From Actinomycetota bacterium (lineage in GTDB: Bacteria > Actinomycetota > Acidimicrobiia > Acidimicrobiales > BP-101): a stretch of DNA of 9,955 bases. The stretch lies in the NCBI GenBank assembly GCA_030838265.1, contig JAUTXA010000032.1:1-9955 (forward strand), read 5' to 3'. Below, one piece after another: positions 6,332-9,955 of this stretch. Position 1 is the stretch's first letter, and the number at the start of each line of letters is the position of its first letter. The position numbers were made by a program, and so were the translations under genes. A model generated the notes under the pieces. That model saw only the letters and a program-made list of their open reading frames with translations. It searched no databases and was not told the DNA's origin.

Positions 6332-7435
6332 CTACTGCTGGGTGCGACGCCAGCGGAGGTAGGCCTCCATGAAGGCGTCGAGGTCGCCGTCGAGGACGGC
6401 CTGCACGTTGCCCGTCTCGTACTTGGTCCGGTCGTCCTTGACCATCTGGTACGGGGCCATGACGTAGTTGCGGATCTGCGTGCCCCACGAGGCCTGGGTC
6501 GTGGGCCCTGAGATGGCCTCGAGCTCGGCCCGGCGCTCCTCGCGCTGGCGCTCGGCCAGCTTGGCCGCCAGCACCTGCATGGCCCGCGCCTTGTTCTGCA
6601 TCTGGCTGCGCTCGTTCTGGCACGACACCACGATCCCCGTCGGCAGGTGGGTGATCCGCACCGCCGAGTCGGTGACGTTGACGTGCTGACCGCCGGCACC
6701 CGATGATCGGTAGGTGTCGATGCGGAGGTCCTTCTCGTCGATGGTCACCTCGTCACTGAGGTCCTCGATGAACGGCACGACGAGCATCGAGGCGAACGAG
6801 GTCTGACGACGGGCCTGCGAGTCGAAGGGCGAGATGCGGACGAGGCGGTGCGTCCCCTGCTCGCCGGTCAGCAGCCCGTAGGCGAAGCGGCCCTTGAGGA
6901 TGAAGGTGGCCGAGAGGATGCCCGCCTCCTGCCCCTCGGAGATGTCGTCGAGCTCGAACTCGAAGCCCCGGTTCTCGGCCCAGCGCTGGTACATCCGCAC
7001 CATCATCTGGGCCCAGTCCTGGGCGTCGGTGCCGCCCGCGCCGGCGTGGATCTCGCACACGGCGTCGAACTCGTCGTACTCACCCGAGAACAGGCTGCGC
7101 AGCTCGAGAGCGTCGAGCTGGCGGGCCAGGGCGGCGATGGCCTGCTCGATCTCCGGCTCCTGCGAGTCGTCGCCCTCCTCTTGGGCCAGCTGGTGCAGCG
7201 TCTCGACGTCCTCGAGCTGACCCTTCAATCGTTCGAGGGCGTCGACGTCCTCCTTCACGCGGGTGTACTCGCCCGACACCTTGCGCCCTTCGTTGGGGTC
7301 GTCCCAGAGGTCGGCCCGCCCAACCTCCTTCTCGAGGTCGGCCAGCCGGGCGCGGCTTCCCTCGAGGTCGAGGTAGCCCTCGGCCTCGGTCAGCCGCTTC
7401 CGAAGCGCGGCAAGGTCGTCGGAGTAGTCACGCAT
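6332..7435 (-). CDS. prfB: Peptide chain release factor 2
   Basis: The 367-residue product is full-length RF2, which recognises UGA and UAA stop codons and triggers release of the finished protein. The stop-recognition tripeptide SPF is at 202-204 (VRISPFDSQARR), which separates RF2 from RF1 (PxT). The catalytic GGQ is at 248-250 in SSGAGGQHVNV, followed by the usual ITHLPTGIVVSCQNERSQ (261-278). Residues 1-115 form the helical N-terminal domain. The gene is one continuous frame, with no in-frame UGA frameshift site of the Escherichia coli type; the equivalent place, GYLD (20-23), is coded by ordinary codons. The stop is UAG, a codon RF2 itself does not read. The ATG lies 15 nt after the secA stop with no evident Shine-Dalgarno, so translation may be coupled to secA. 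Confidence 0.97.
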   Translation of the reverse strand: MRDYSDDLAALRKRLTEAEGYLDLEGSRARLADLEKEVGRADLWDDPNEGRKVSGEYTRVKEDVDALERLKGQLEDVETLHQLAQEEGDDSQEPEIEQAIAALARQLDALELRSLFSGEYDEFDAVCEIHAGAGGTDAQDWAQMMVRMYQRWAENRGFEFELDDISEGQEAGILSATFILKGRFAYGLLTGEQGTHRLVRISPFDSQARRQTSFASMLVVPFIEDLSDEVTIDEKDLRIDTYRSSGAGGQHVNVTDSAVRITHLPTGIVVSCQNERSQMQNKARAMQVLAAKLAERQREERRAELEAISGPTTQASWGTQIRNYVMAPYQMVKDDRTKYETGNVQAVLDGDLDAFMEAYLRWRRTQQ

Positions 7436-7450
7436 CCCGGAAGCGCGGCC

Positions 7451-9955
<2,505 letters not shown>

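Noticed and set aside
5412..6362. 316-codon plus-strand frame across the unknown gene and antisense to the phosphatase
   Set aside because: It overlaps two better supported genes, has no good ribosome site and its product is low-complexity.

Overview
The window is GC-rich, densely coded chromosomal DNA with no rRNA, tRNA, insertion sequence, phage gene, CRISPR array or long repeat that I can see. The proteins (Mycobacterium-like FtsE, uninterrupted RF2, SecA with a SEC-C tail, GTG starts) point to a high-GC member of the Actinomycetota. The gene order secA, prfB, ftsE, ftsX, coiled-coil hydrolase suggests a deep-branching lineage such as Acidimicrobiia, but this is inference from family knowledge and no database search was possible.

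Layout from right to left, the direction of the main transcription unit. On the minus strand lie secA (C-terminal ~834 codons; the N-terminus with Walker A is beyond the right edge), prfB (peptide release factor 2) and a histidine-phosphatase gene, separated by 15-17 nt and so probably one operon. A plus-strand gene for a 198-residue protein of unknown function follows, meeting the phosphatase gene tail to tail with an 8-nt overlap. A ~290-nt divergent intergenic region separates it from minus-strand ftsE-ftsX, which overlap by one base. A plus-strand 760-residue permease of the FtsX/MacB superfamily comes next, ending 15 nt from ftsX. Last, after a ~200-nt divergent region with a perfect DnaA-box sequence, is the 5' part of a minus-strand gene for a secreted coiled-coil protein that runs off the left edge.

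Functionally this is a cell-envelope and housekeeping neighbourhood. SecA drives protein export and RF2 terminates translation. FtsEX is the division-associated ABC complex that controls peptidoglycan hydrolysis, and the secreted coiled-coil protein looks like the kind of partner FtsX controls (EnvC, PcsB or RipC type). The order secA-prfB-ftsE-ftsX-hydrolase is a familiar bacterial arrangement. What is particular here is that it is interrupted by three other genes: the phosphatase, the unknown protein, and an FtsX-superfamily permease with no ATPase gene of its own in view.

I found no convincing new multi-gene system. The points most worth checking are the orphan permease inside the FtsEX-hydrolase neighbourhood, the unknown protein with an RM..TGE.YT.AR motif, the DnaA box overlapping a candidate -10 element, and the trace of a lost programmed-frameshift site in prfB.
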